Of a stretch of DNA of 48,448 nucleotides, positions 32,346 to 41,542 are shown one piece after another. Below the pieces are notes generated by a model, which saw only the letters and a list, made by a program, of their open reading frames with translations, searched no databases and was not told the DNA's origin. Made by a program: the position numbers and the translations under genes. Origin of the DNA: Bacteroidota bacterium (GTDB lineage: Bacteria > Bacteroidota > Bacteroidia > Chitinophagales > Saprospiraceae); contig JAKQHS010000106.1 of assembly GCA_029557915.1 (NCBI GenBank), forward strand, positions 1 through 48,448. Direction: 5' to 3'. Position 1 is the stretch's first letter; every line of letters begins with the position of its first letter.

Positions 32346-33155
32346 ATGAAATCTTCTGTTGGTATCGTGTTTCTTCTTCTGTTTTTACATCTTCTCATTT
32401 CCTCCTGTGATTCCCTGAAAAAACCAGGCAGCCGGGGAAAAATACCGGAAGTCAGGGACGAGGTCCCCAATGGGGGTGCCGATGCCGTCTATTCCATGTT
32501 CATCCACACCGCCATCCCTGATACCCTGGCATGCGGTACAGAATATTATATAACGGTGAAGGCCAATGATATTTTCATCGAGTGTGAAAACTACAATTAC
32601 GGTTATCTGTACCTGGAGGCCCGGCGCTTGGCCAATGCAAGGATCAACGAACTGACCTGTAATTTAACGGCCTGCCCTTTTGTTCACTCCAATATTGTTT
32701 TTCACAGTGGAAAGTGCGTCAATGGATTTGCCCAGGTCGAACTCCGGGTCGTCGTCCACTGTCTCAGGCCCAATGAATTACCTGCCGATGGATTGGAAGA
32801 ATTGGTGACTCCCAGGATGGACACGGCATTCCTGGACAGCTTGCCGGTGCCTTTCGAGGTCCGGCCTCATGAGGACTTGTTTTTACAGATTAAGTCCGAT
32901 CAAGCCGGCAAACCCTGCCCCAAAGAATATATCTACCGGATCAACCTGATCGATGATGTGATTTCCTGCCAGACGGTCGGAAACTATGGTCCTTACCTGG
33001 AAAGGGCGAGAAATGAAGCGACCAAAATCTGGCTGGCCACCCGTTGTGGCCCGGACTGCTCGAGGAGACCCTGGGAAGAACTGGGGGCCAGCTGGACCTG
33101 TGAGCAGAATAATGTGAAAATTGAATATTGGTTTATAGTGCCATGTAAAAAGTAA
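32346..33155 (+). CDS. Lipoprotein with two six-cysteine repeats, function unknown
   Basis: A 269-residue lipoprotein: the signal ends LLISSC with acylated Cys21. The mature part contains two tandem copies of a domain of about 77 residues with six cysteines each. First copy: Cys63, 80, 105, 110, 124, 139 (gaps 17, 25, 5, 14, 15). Second copy: Cys191, 208, 234, 238, 252, 267 (gaps 17, 26, 4, 14, 15). Matching text includes YGYLYLEARRLANARI with YGPYLERARNEATKIW. Such spacing indicates three disulfides per domain and an extracytoplasmic location. I do not recognise the family. The ATG at 32346 is chosen because it starts the lipoprotein signal. Confidence 0.85.
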   Translation: MKSSVGIVFLLLFLHLLISSCDSLKKPGSRGKIPEVRDEVPNGGADAVYSMFIHTAIPDTLACGTEYYITVKANDIFIECENYNYGYLYLEARRLANARINELTCNLTACPFVHSNIVFHSGKCVNGFAQVELRVVVHCLRPNELPADGLEELVTPRMDTAFLDSLPVPFEVRPHEDLFLQIKSDQAGKPCPKEYIYRINLIDDVISCQTVGNYGPYLERARNEATKIWLATRCGPDCSRRPWEELGASWTCEQNNVKIEYWFIVPCKK

Positions 33156-33551
33156 AATTCCTGGCGTAGTAACCACCGGCGAGTGCATAGGGCATTTACC
33201 CTTGGATTTTAGCCTGAATGGCCTGTGATGATGGTTTGAATATTATTTAATCTCCTTAAACAATGTGTAAAGGGTCTGGCCGGGTCCGCTAGCAGCCATG
33301 GCCGGATTCCTCCGGAATCCAATAAGCCTTTATGTATTTGAATATCATTTGTTTATAAGGCGCTTGAACAGTCCAAACTACCACCCGGGTATTTAAATGC
33401 GAAATCAAGTAGGTTAAAATTTTAATAGAGGGGTTTTACGGCAAACGTTTTTTAAGTTAATCTTTTGCAAACGAAAGCGGGTAAAATAAAACCGGAAAGT
33501 CGGCATATCGCCAATATATATCTTTAACTTTGCAGTCTCCAACCCGGGCTA
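33156..33551. other. Long leader region before the PurF-like gene
   Basis: About 395 bases without a gene. It contains a perfect 7-bp hairpin GGATTCC-TCC-GGAATCC at 33304-33320, without a T-tract, that may belong to the end of the lipoprotein transcript. The remainder is AT-rich and I recognise no riboswitch. The promoter of the next gene lies at its right end. Confidence 0.5.
33525..33532 (+). promoter_or_regulatory. -7 element TAACTTTG for the PurF-like gene
   Basis: A perfect TAnnTTTG match 19 bases before the ATG at 33552. No convincing -33 TTG is visible at the standard spacing. Confidence 0.6.
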
Positions 33552-35450
33552 ATGAGTGACTCGATCAAACACGAATGCGGCCTCGCCGTCCTTCGACTCA
33601 AAAAACCACTCGAATATTACCATGAAAAGTATGGTACGGCCCTGTATGGCCTTTACCGGTTACAGCTTCTCATGCAGAAGATGCGCAACCGGGGACAGGA
33701 TGGGGCAGGCCTCGTAACCATCAAGCTGGATGCCGAACCCGGAAAAAGATACATCAGCCGGAAAAGAAGCAACAGCGTCAACTACCTGACCGACCTTTTC
33801 CATGACGTGTTCAACAATTTCCGGGGACTTAAACCCTCCCTGCTCGACGATCCGCATTGGCTCAAGGAAAACATGCCCTATACCGGTGAACTGCTCATGG
33901 GCCATCTTCGTTACGGCACCCATGGAGCCAATACCATCGAAACGGTTCATCCCTTTCTGCGTCAAAACAACTGGATCAGCCGCAACCTGGTGCTCGCAGG
34001 CAATTTCAACCTGACCAATGTGGAAGAATTGTTTGCCGAACTGATCTCTTTTGGCCAGTACCCCAAGGAAAAATCAGACACGGTGACCATCCTGGAGAAA
34101 ATCGGCCATTTCCTGGACGATGAGGTGCAACGCCTGTTTAACTGGTACAAACCGGACGGGTACACCAATGAGGAGATCAACCAGTTCATTTTTGAAAATC
34201 TGGATATCCAGCGGCTGCTGAAGCGAGCCTGTAAAAAATTCGACGGGGGTTATGTCATGGGAGGCCTCATTGGTCACGGGGATGCCTTTGTAATCCGGGA
34301 CCCCAACGGCATCCGGCCGGCATACTGGTATGAAGACGATGAGGTCGTAGCGATGGCATCCGAAAGGCCGGCCATCCAGACTGCGCTCACGGTATCGGTC
34401 AAATACGTCAAAGAACTTCTGCCTGGGCATGCCCTGATCATTAAAAGGAACGGCACCGTGGCGGAAGTTCCCTTTGTCGATCAACCGGCCGAACGCAAAG
34501 CCTGTTCCTTTGAGCGCATTTATTTTTCAAGGGGCACAGACCGCGATATTTATCTTGAACGGAAAAAGCTCGGAGAACAACTGGTCGAACCGGTTTTGAA
34601 ATCGGTCAATTACGATTTTGAGAATACCGTTTTTTCATATGTTCCCAATACCTCGGAATCCGCTTTTTTCGGATTTATCGAAGGCTTGCAGAAAAACATC
34701 GACGACTATAAAAGAAAGAGCCTGCTCGACCATAAAGACCGGCTCACGGAACAAAAGATCAATGAGATCATGAATTGGCGGCCAAGGATAGAAAAACTGG
34801 TGGTCAAGGACGAAAAGTTGCGCACCTTTATTGCCGATGAGGAGATCCGCGCCGAGATGGTCTCTTACGTGTACGATGTGACCTACGGCATCGTCCGCAA
34901 CCAGGTGGACACCCTGGTGCTGATAGACGACAGCATTGTCCGGGGTACCACCCTGCGCAACAGCATCCTGCGTAACCTGGCCCGGCTGAAACCGAAAAAA
35001 ATCATCATCATCTCTTCCTGCCCGCAGATCCGGTATCCCGATTGTTATGGCATCGATATGTCCAAAATGTCGGAATTCGTTGCCTTCCAGGCGCTGGTGG
35101 AACTGTTGAAAAAAAATAAAAAAGAATACCTGCTGGAGGAGACCTACCAGAGATGCAAAATGCAGGAAAAACTGCCCAAGGAAGAAGTTGTCAATGAAGT
35201 GCAGGCGCTCTACCGCGAATTTACACCCGAAGAAATCTCCGAAGAAATCGCCCGCATTGTCAAGCCGGCCGACCTGGACGTGGAAATAGAAGTCATCTAT
35301 CAAAGCCTTGAAGGCCTTCATGCGGCCTGCCCGAACCATACCGGTGACTGGTATTTCTCAGGAAATTACCCGACGCCGGGTGGCAATAAAGTCGCTAACC
35401 GCGCTTTTACCAATTATATGGAGAAGATCAATGAAAGGGCTTATGCCTGA
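33552..35450 (+). CDS. Long amidophosphoribosyltransferase-like protein (PurF paralogue)
   Basis: A 632-residue protein with a class II glutamine amidotransferase domain and a phosphoribosyltransferase domain, as in PurF, which makes phosphoribosylamine for purine synthesis. The nucleophile is probably Cys9 (KHECGLAV), which needs removal of eight residues; RNRGQDGAG, GHLRYGTHG and AGNFNLTN are the expected glutaminase motifs. The PRPP loop LVLIDDSIVRGTT lies near 455-467. It is over 100 residues longer than standard PurF (about 505), with a helical insertion near 375-445 and a long tail. Bacteroidota carry this long form as well as ordinary PurF, so it may have a different acceptor. Confidence 0.85.
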   Translation: MSDSIKHECGLAVLRLKKPLEYYHEKYGTALYGLYRLQLLMQKMRNRGQDGAGLVTIKLDAEPGKRYISRKRSNSVNYLTDLFHDVFNNFRGLKPSLLDDPHWLKENMPYTGELLMGHLRYGTHGANTIETVHPFLRQNNWISRNLVLAGNFNLTNVEELFAELISFGQYPKEKSDTVTILEKIGHFLDDEVQRLFNWYKPDGYTNEEINQFIFENLDIQRLLKRACKKFDGGYVMGGLIGHGDAFVIRDPNGIRPAYWYEDDEVVAMASERPAIQTALTVSVKYVKELLPGHALIIKRNGTVAEVPFVDQPAERKACSFERIYFSRGTDRDIYLERKKLGEQLVEPVLKSVNYDFENTVFSYVPNTSESAFFGFIEGLQKNIDDYKRKSLLDHKDRLTEQKINEIMNWRPRIEKLVVKDEKLRTFIADEEIRAEMVSYVYDVTYGIVRNQVDTLVLIDDSIVRGTTLRNSILRNLARLKPKKIIIISSCPQIRYPDCYGIDMSKMSEFVAFQALVELLKKNKKEYLLEETYQRCKMQEKLPKEEVVNEVQALYREFTPEEISEEIARIVKPADLDVEIEVIYQSLEGLHAACPNHTGDWYFSGNYPTPGGNKVANRAFTNYMEKINERAYA

Positions 35451-35451
35451 A

Positions 35452-35562
35452 TGAGGGTTGAGGAGTGAGGGTTGAGGAGTGAGGAGTGAGGAGTGAGGAA
35501 TGTGATTCCTGACTACTGACTATTGACTATTGACTATTGACTATTGACTACTGATCCCTGAT
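35452..35562. repeat. Back-to-back heptamer arrays between convergent genes
   Basis: GAGGGTT/GAGGAGT units (35452 to about 35500) start two bases after the PurF-like stop; a second array of TGACTAT/TGACTAC/TGATCCC units (about 35513-35562) overlaps the end of the FG-GAP gene. Both have a period of 7, and each carries a stop triplet in the sense of the gene it abuts. Confidence 0.9.
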
Positions 35563-37066
35563 CCCTATAAATTCCATCCCCATTTGATCCCATATATCCG
35601 CCCCATTTTGCCGGTTGTTTGTACCGGATGGAAGTGGATATTCGTTTGATCTGCATTCCCAGGAAGACCAGGAGGTCGTAATTGGGGCTGAAAAACTGGG
35701 AATGAACGATATCCAGGTAGCCATCGCGGTCGAGGTCTCCAATCCAGGGGGTCGAAAAAATATTTTTCATGTTTTGGGCCTGATCGATCGGAATGATGCG
35801 CCTCCGTTTAAAATCAATAGCGATGAGCCGGTTCTGAATTTCCAGCCTGGATACGGCAGTATAACCCCTGGAGCAATCGTAAAGATTAATGCTGAGAATG
35901 GCCTCCTCGACGCCATCTCCGTTGAGGTCATATACCACGGGGGAAGAAAATCCCGCGCATCCCTGTGAATCCAGGTAAGCAATGCTTCCGTCCTTGCCAT
36001 CAAGCAGGATCTGGAGGGACCCCCGGCTGTTGGGCCATTCCCCTTTGCTAACAACGGTAAACAGGTCGGGTGTTGCATCTCCGGTGAATTGGCCCACGGC
36101 AAGGCTATTGCTGGATTCTGTACCGGGGATATGCCGGTTCCATAAGGGTTCCATGGTTTTCCCATCCACGGCAAAAATCCTGCTGCTGTGGGAAATGGCG
36201 ACCAGATCCAGAAATCCATCCTTGTTGAGATCGGCCAGGACCGGTGGAGCAATAAAACCATGGTGGGAGGTATCCGTCGCTACTGCACGTGCATGGACCA
36301 GGTTTTTATTCTTAAGATCTGACAAAAGCCCAATGTATAACGACCCGCTGGCTGTTTCTCCCCCTGAACCAAATACGATATACTGATTCCCGTCCGGTTG
36401 CTCGAAATAAAGGGGCGACATATAGGATTCCTGTCCATCGGGCATGGTATCGGCGGCCAGAATGGTGCCGGTGCGGCTGTCCATAAGCATCAGGACTCCT
36501 GGAAAACGGTCGGAGAAACTCTGGGGTTTGGCTGCATGGTTGCCCCCATTCTGAATGAGGAGATCCCGGAGGCCATCTCCGCTCTGATCGGGCACGAGGA
36601 CGCTGTTGAAAAAATTGAATCGGGCATATTTGAGCACCGGATCGTTGGTGTCCGGCGGACTGTAATTCCAGAACGTTTCGCCCGTCCTGCCGTTCAGGGC
36701 ACGCAGATAGGCCCATCTGCCTCCGATGATCACGTCCAGGGTGCTGTCGCCGTTGACATCGACCAGGGTGGCTGATCCGTACACCTGGTCCCTGGAGTCC
36801 GTATGCCAAATCATCTCCCCGGACTTTCCGTCCAGGGCGATGACCCCGTAATCCGTGGATTGATATTCGTTTTTACAGGCCCCCAGCACCAGATCGTCGG
36901 TCCCGTCTCCGTTGAGATCGGCGGCCCGGGGTGAGGACTGTGAACCGATGACCGGGAAGCCCTGGTTCCAGACGACCGTGGTTTCTTTATTCCGGCAGGA
37001 GGTCAATCCAAGGGCCACAAAAAAAAATACCCACAAACCCTGTTCGTATCGATTGCCGGACCTCAT
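35534..37066 (-). CDS. FG-GAP/VCBS repeat lipoprotein
   Basis: A 510-residue lipoprotein (lipobox GLTSC) with a beta-propeller made of FG-GAP/VCBS repeats. Calcium-binding loops recur as DLNGDGTDDLVLG, DVNGDSTLDVIIGG, DQSGDGLRDLL, DLNKDGFLDLVA, DLNGDGVEEAIL and DLDRDGYLDIV. Such proteins are surface or periplasmic binders of glycans or partner proteins; no catalytic site is visible. The ATG at 37066 is chosen by the lipoprotein signal; a longer frame upstream has no support. The last codons (GSVVNSQ) are a translation of the heptamer array, so the natural C-terminus may have been replaced by repeat sequence. Confidence 0.88.
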   Translation of the reverse strand: MRSGNRYEQGLWVFFFVALGLTSCRNKETTVVWNQGFPVIGSQSSPRAADLNGDGTDDLVLGACKNEYQSTDYGVIALDGKSGEMIWHTDSRDQVYGSATLVDVNGDSTLDVIIGGRWAYLRALNGRTGETFWNYSPPDTNDPVLKYARFNFFNSVLVPDQSGDGLRDLLIQNGGNHAAKPQSFSDRFPGVLMLMDSRTGTILAADTMPDGQESYMSPLYFEQPDGNQYIVFGSGGETASGSLYIGLLSDLKNKNLVHARAVATDTSHHGFIAPPVLADLNKDGFLDLVAISHSSRIFAVDGKTMEPLWNRHIPGTESSNSLAVGQFTGDATPDLFTVVSKGEWPNSRGSLQILLDGKDGSIAYLDSQGCAGFSSPVVYDLNGDGVEEAILSINLYDCSRGYTAVSRLEIQNRLIAIDFKRRRIIPIDQAQNMKNIFSTPWIGDLDRDGYLDIVHSQFFSPNYDLLVFLGMQIKRISTSIRYKQPAKWGGYMGSNGDGIYRDQGSVVNSQ

Positions 37067-37203
37067 GCTGTAAAAACTTGAATCGTAAAGATAACCAGGG
37101 ATTGTTTGAACGATTCTGTAATTTTCCAATACCCTTTCAACTTTTCTCCCCGGATACCCGGTCATCCTTGAATTTATATTTATTATTGCCGGAAAGTCGG
37201 CTT

Positions 37204-38190
37204 ATGAATTCAAAACTAAAGGTATTTGTCAGCAGGAAAATTCCTTCTTTGGGTCCTGACCTCCTTCGGAAGGAAGGCTTTGAAGTGAAGATCTGGCCGG
37301 AGGAAAGACCCATGCAACAGGACGAGCTGATCCAGGAGGCCAAACAGGCCGACATTTTACTCAGCCTGGGGGAGAATAAGATCGATCCCTATTTTCTGAA
37401 TGAATGCAGGCACCTGAAAATGATCTCCCAATTCGCAGTGGGTTATGACAATATCCATATCCCCGAAGCCACCCGCCTGGGCATCCCGGTAGGAAACACG
37501 CCCGATGTCCTCAGTGAAGCCACGGCAGATATCGCCTTTGGCCTGATGATCGCGGTATCCCGGAAATTCTTTTTTAATCATAAAATGATCCTTGCCGGTG
37601 GCTGGGGCTCCTTTAAACCAACTTCCCATCTGGGTCAGGAGCTGGCCGGCAAGACCCTGGGAATCTTTGGGCTGGGCTCCATTGGCATGGTCATGGCCCA
37701 ACGTTGCCAAGGGGCCTTTGGAATGAAAGTCATTTATTACAACCGCACTTCCAACGAGCTGGCGGAAAAACAATTCAATGCCCGGAAAGTAAGTTTCGAT
37801 GAATTGTTGGCCCAAAGTGATGTCCTGTCCGTCCACAGTGTGCTGAGCGATGAAACCCGCGGCTTGTTCGACCGGCAGGTCTTTTCAAAAATGAAACCCA
37901 CGTCCATCTTCATCAATACCGCCAGGGGAGGAATACACCATGAAGAAGATCTTTACGAAGCCCTGCAAAATAAGGTGATCTGGGGAGCCGGCCTGGATGT
38001 AACCAATCCGGAGCCCATGGACAAAGACAACCCTTTGTTGCAGATGGAAAACGTGGCCATCCTCCCTCATATCGGGTCCGCTACGGTCGAAGCCCGGGAT
38101 GGCATGTCGAAGCTGGCTGCGGAAAATATCATTTCATACATTAAATCGGGGGTGATCCCGCATTGCGTGAATCCGGCGGCTATTGAGTAA
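37204..38190 (+). CDS. D-2-hydroxyacid dehydrogenase (glyoxylate/hydroxypyruvate reductase-like)
   Basis: A 328-residue cytoplasmic NAD(P)-dependent dehydrogenase that reduces 2-oxo acids such as glyoxylate or hydroxypyruvate. The cofactor motif is GIFGLGSIG (153-161), and the catalytic triad is Arg241 (NTARGG), Glu270 (NPEP) and His289 (LPHIGSAT). Substrate-domain motifs AVGYDNIHIPEA and NTPDVLSEATADIAFGL match the GhrB/GRHPR group. The ATG at 37204 gives the normal length; the frame upstream overlaps the divergent FG-GAP gene. A heptamer array follows its stop directly. Confidence 0.92.
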   Translation: MNSKLKVFVSRKIPSLGPDLLRKEGFEVKIWPEERPMQQDELIQEAKQADILLSLGENKIDPYFLNECRHLKMISQFAVGYDNIHIPEATRLGIPVGNTPDVLSEATADIAFGLMIAVSRKFFFNHKMILAGGWGSFKPTSHLGQELAGKTLGIFGLGSIGMVMAQRCQGAFGMKVIYYNRTSNELAEKQFNARKVSFDELLAQSDVLSVHSVLSDETRGLFDRQVFSKMKPTSIFINTARGGIHHEEDLYEALQNKVIWGAGLDVTNPEPMDKDNPLLQMENVAILPHIGSATVEARDGMSKLAAENIISYIKSGVIPHCVNPAAIE

Positions 38191-38191
38191 G

Positions 38192-38240
38192 CAATAGTCA
38201 ATAGTCAATAGTCAAGGGTCAATGGTCAATAGTCAGTGAG
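38192..38240. repeat. CAATAGT heptamer array after the dehydrogenase
   Basis: About six units (CAATAGT three times, CAAGGGT, CAATGGT, CAATAGT) with period 7, starting just after the TAA at 38188-38190. Units carry TAG in the sense of the dehydrogenase gene. Confidence 0.88.
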
Positions 38241-38274
38241 CAAGTTCACAGTTCACGACTCAACCTTGCCTTGG

Positions 38275-39135
38275 TCAATAGGTTTTCGTCATGTCCGCAT
38301 CTACGGCCAGGATCACATCGGCCTTCCCCAGGTTGCCGGGATCCAGTCTTTGGAGTGAAGTTTGGGAGACGGTGGCTATGGTAAGATATTTTAATTGGGG
38401 TTTTTCCTGGAGGAGATACCAAAGGATCCCTTCATAATTTTCCGAATGGTAACTTCCATGATAATGGATGAAAAGAGTCTCCGGATTTAGGTTTTGAAGT
38501 ATAAAATGAGCCATGGTCGCGTCTTTGATGGCCTGGGCTTTGGGTAGGTTGGGTCCGCCGTGGCCGGCCATTATAGTCAGCATGTTTTTATAACCGGGGA
38601 GTTCGGCATCGTATTTGACGGGAAGCGGGGCGATCCAGGATTTTTCCAGGTCCGACAGGGTATCCAGGGCTTCAAATCCGTTTTTTGCAACCAGGGAGGC
38701 AAAACGCCGCGGGATATTGGTCCCGATAAATGGGATCTTGTTTTGTTTGGCAAAATTCACCAGCGGGGCATAATCCGTTTTATAATTGGACCAGAGCCGG
38801 GCGGTGGAATCCAGTTGTTTTGCCGTAATCGTTCCCTGAAGATAAGCTTCGAGTTCATCCTGGTTGTCCCGTTCGATCATTTCCGCTCCCAGCACCAAGG
38901 GCTGTTGTTTGCTGCAATCCCGGGTCAGCCTGAGTTGAAGCCAGTGTGCGATCGGATTATTATGTTCTTCTCCAAAAAGGACAAGGTCTTTGCCGGCCGT
39001 TCTTTTGAGAAGTTGGGCATACTTCAGTTTTTTCCCTTTCCCCGTAAACAACTGGTAAGCCGGCAGGGATTGGGAAAACATTCCGGAAATAACAACCAGG
39101 TTCATGATTACAATAATCGGGAGCTTTAATTTCAT
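38275..39135 (-). CDS. ChaN family (TIKI/heme-binding) exported protein
   Basis: A 286-residue protein with an N-terminal signal (MKLKLPIIVIMNLVVISGMFSQ) and a ChaN-like domain. ChaN proteins are iron-regulated and bind heme; they belong to the EreA/TIKI superfamily whose metal site lies in the first strand. The signature FGEEHNNPIAHWLQLRL matches, followed by EMIERDNQDELEAYL and a late HFILQNLNPETLFIHYHGSYHSENYEG-type His-rich stretch. It is not obviously a lipoprotein, unlike some relatives. It ends near the repeat array of the dehydrogenase and lies downstream of the TonB receptor, which fits a role in iron or metal acquisition. Confidence 0.85.
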   Translation of the reverse strand: MKLKLPIIVIMNLVVISGMFSQSLPAYQLFTGKGKKLKYAQLLKRTAGKDLVLFGEEHNNPIAHWLQLRLTRDCSKQQPLVLGAEMIERDNQDELEAYLQGTITAKQLDSTARLWSNYKTDYAPLVNFAKQNKIPFIGTNIPRRFASLVAKNGFEALDTLSDLEKSWIAPLPVKYDAELPGYKNMLTIMAGHGGPNLPKAQAIKDATMAHFILQNLNPETLFIHYHGSYHSENYEGILWYLLQEKPQLKYLTIATVSQTSLQRLDPGNLGKADVILAVDADMTKTY

Positions 39136-39207
39136 GGGGGAAAGGTATAAAATGGCTGCGAGTCATGCGTCGCGAGGTATGGACAATCCGCTAAAATCAA
39201 TTTTATT

Positions 39208-41517
39208 TTAAAAAGAATAATTTAACCTGAAACTGGCATTGAATCCGGTTTCATCGGCATAATACCGCAGGCGGTTCAGATAATCCCGGTATGGGGTGTT
39301 GAATAAATTGTCCACCAGCAGTGAAAATTTCAACCGGGACTTCCCCACCGCGTAACTGCTGCCTCCTTCCAATGAAAACAGGGAATATCCATACGGAGGC
39401 AGCAGGAAGTCCTGTCCGGGTTCCAGCCGGTTTTGCCTGAACACGAATTTCCCGTGGGCGCCCAAATAAGTACCCGACCATCTTTTGCGATCGCCAAAAG
39501 AATAAGTCAGGTCTGATTGAAGGCTCTGGGCGGGCATGTAAACCAGGGGAAGTCCGCGGCTCTGGTCCTGGCCAATGACAAGGGAAGCCCTGGAAGTCCA
39601 TTTGACACTTTTGTTCCATTCGTAGGAAACCAGCAGGTCCGATCCATAGAGGAGGGCGTGGGTTTGCATGTATTGATATACCGGAAAAGCCCCGCGGATG
39701 GTCAACCGGAATTCGTTGAGCGGTTGCAAATAGATATAATCCCAAATGGGCTGCAGGTATCCCAGGGCCTGGATAAAAAATTTATGGTTCACCGCGCCGT
39801 CAAGCCCGACGATCCATTTAAAGGACTTTTCCTGTTTAAGCCGGGGATTGCCTTCTTCCAGCCCGCTCACCCCCTGGTGCAATCCGAAGCTGTACAATTC
39901 ATTTACCTCTGGGGACCTAAGGACATATCCCAGGTTGGTGGTCAGGCTGAGCACCTCATTCAATTGGTATTTTCCGCCAAAGGAAACATTGATGTTGTTG
40001 AAATTATTATTAAATCGGACGATCCTCCTGGGAAGCTCCCGGGAAATGGTAGCGGCCGCCAGATGCCTGAGGTCATAGCGGACTCCCATTTCCCACTGCC
40101 CTTTTTCGAAGCTGCGCTGATAAATCCCGAAAGCCGATCCGGTCAGGGCCTGGTAATCCGGGATCAAGGGCAGGACACCGGTACCCGGCTGATTGGTGTT
40201 ATAGGCATATTGATATTGAAGACCGCTCTTGATCAGTACGCCCGGACGGGGAGTGACATGATAGATTCCTTCCACAAAATGGCTGTATTGCCTGAGGCTC
40301 AGGGCAGGCAGGTCGGAGCGCCCGCTTCGCCGGACGTCAAATTCCCTGCGTTGATTGATTTGGCCCCCGTAATGAATGGAGAGGATGTTTTTTTCGTTGA
40401 TCAACCATTTGTTTTCCAGTTTGAGCAGGTGGTGAACCACTGCTTGCCGCGGGGACCCGATCCCGTATGAAAAGGCATCCCGGGTATAAAAAGGCACCGG
40501 CCGCGTGATGGCCTCTTCCAGGTCCGACAGGTTTCCGATATGCGATCCCCGGAGTATCCCGATCTCCGTATCAAACAGGCTGTAGTACAAACGGCTGGCC
40601 CAGCGGGACCCGAATTTTTTTTCGAATTGGATGCCCAGATTGTTTTCCTTTTTCCCGGTATTGGTCAAAAAATAATCCGGTGCCCGCTGGTCCCCCTGCC
40701 TTTTAAAAGTGCCGCTCAACATCCAGGCGGCCCAGGGCCGGTTTTGTTGCAAACGGGCGTTGACGGTATGCCCCCGGCCGTTGCTTTGAAAAATATAATT
40801 CAACTGGCCGTGAAGATGGGGATCTGCCTCGATGGGGTTACTTTCAGCCAGTACCACTCCTCCCAGCCCGTTTCCACCGTAGGCGAGGGAGCTCACGCCT
40901 TTCACTACCGTCAGATGATCGGTGAGAAAGGGATCGATTTCCGGGGCATGGTCGTTCCCCCATTGCTGCCCGGCCTGGACCAGGCCGTTGTTGATCATGG
41001 TGATGCGGTTGCCATGCAGCCCATGGATCACCGGTTTGGAAATGCCGCTTCCGTTCCGGATGACGGAGACTCCGGCTATTTTTTCCAGCAGGTCCGCGAG
41101 GTTTTTATTTGATTCCCTGGCGATCTCCGTTCTGGCGATCGAGTTGGCCATTTGGGTGGAATTGTCTTCCCGGGAACCGTGAACCGCGATTTCATTGAGC
41201 AGTTCTGCATGGTGATGCAGGTGAATGAATAAACTGGTATCCCGGTCCACCCGCAAATACAGGTTTTGATTCTCACACCCGATGTGGCTGATCTGCAAAT
41301 GGTAAAATCCGGGACAAATGCCCTGAAACATAAATTGACCGAGGCTGTCGGCTGCAACTCCCTGCCTGGTTTCCTGGAGGTAAACGGCCGCGTACTCCAG
41401 GGGTATTCCGGTGCTCTCATCGACAATAGTGCCTTGGATCACCAACCGGCAGCCTTGACTTTGCCCGATTAACGGAATCAGGACCAGGAGAAGAATTGAA
41501 GTGATTTGCCGGAGCAT
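39208..41517 (-). CDS. TonB-dependent outer-membrane receptor, probably for a metal
   Basis: A 769-residue receptor with a signal peptide, an N-terminal carboxypeptidase-D-like beta-sandwich (about 25-105), a plug domain (about 120-240, with VIRNGSGISKPVIHGLHGNRI) and a 22-strand barrel ending in aromatic NYSF. The HHHAELLNEI stretch before the plug and His residues in the loops suggest a metal or metal chelate. The ATG at 41517 starts the signal peptide and lies 25 bases after the stop of the lipoprotein gene; upstream starts would overlap that gene. The order His/Cys-rich protein, lipoprotein, receptor points to one operon for metal uptake. Confidence 0.92.
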   Translation of the reverse strand: MLRQITSILLLVLIPLIGQSQGCRLVIQGTIVDESTGIPLEYAAVYLQETRQGVAADSLGQFMFQGICPGFYHLQISHIGCENQNLYLRVDRDTSLFIHLHHHAELLNEIAVHGSREDNSTQMANSIARTEIARESNKNLADLLEKIAGVSVIRNGSGISKPVIHGLHGNRITMINNGLVQAGQQWGNDHAPEIDPFLTDHLTVVKGVSSLAYGGNGLGGVVLAESNPIEADPHLHGQLNYIFQSNGRGHTVNARLQQNRPWAAWMLSGTFKRQGDQRAPDYFLTNTGKKENNLGIQFEKKFGSRWASRLYYSLFDTEIGILRGSHIGNLSDLEEAITRPVPFYTRDAFSYGIGSPRQAVVHHLLKLENKWLINEKNILSIHYGGQINQRREFDVRRSGRSDLPALSLRQYSHFVEGIYHVTPRPGVLIKSGLQYQYAYNTNQPGTGVLPLIPDYQALTGSAFGIYQRSFEKGQWEMGVRYDLRHLAAATISRELPRRIVRFNNNFNNINVSFGGKYQLNEVLSLTTNLGYVLRSPEVNELYSFGLHQGVSGLEEGNPRLKQEKSFKWIVGLDGAVNHKFFIQALGYLQPIWDYIYLQPLNEFRLTIRGAFPVYQYMQTHALLYGSDLLVSYEWNKSVKWTSRASLVIGQDQSRGLPLVYMPAQSLQSDLTYSFGDRKRWSGTYLGAHGKFVFRQNRLEPGQDFLLPPYGYSLFSLEGGSSYAVGKSRLKFSLLVDNLFNTPYRDYLNRLRYYADETGFNASFRLNYSF

Positions 41518-41542
41518 ATGGACAACCGGTTTTCGACGAAGA

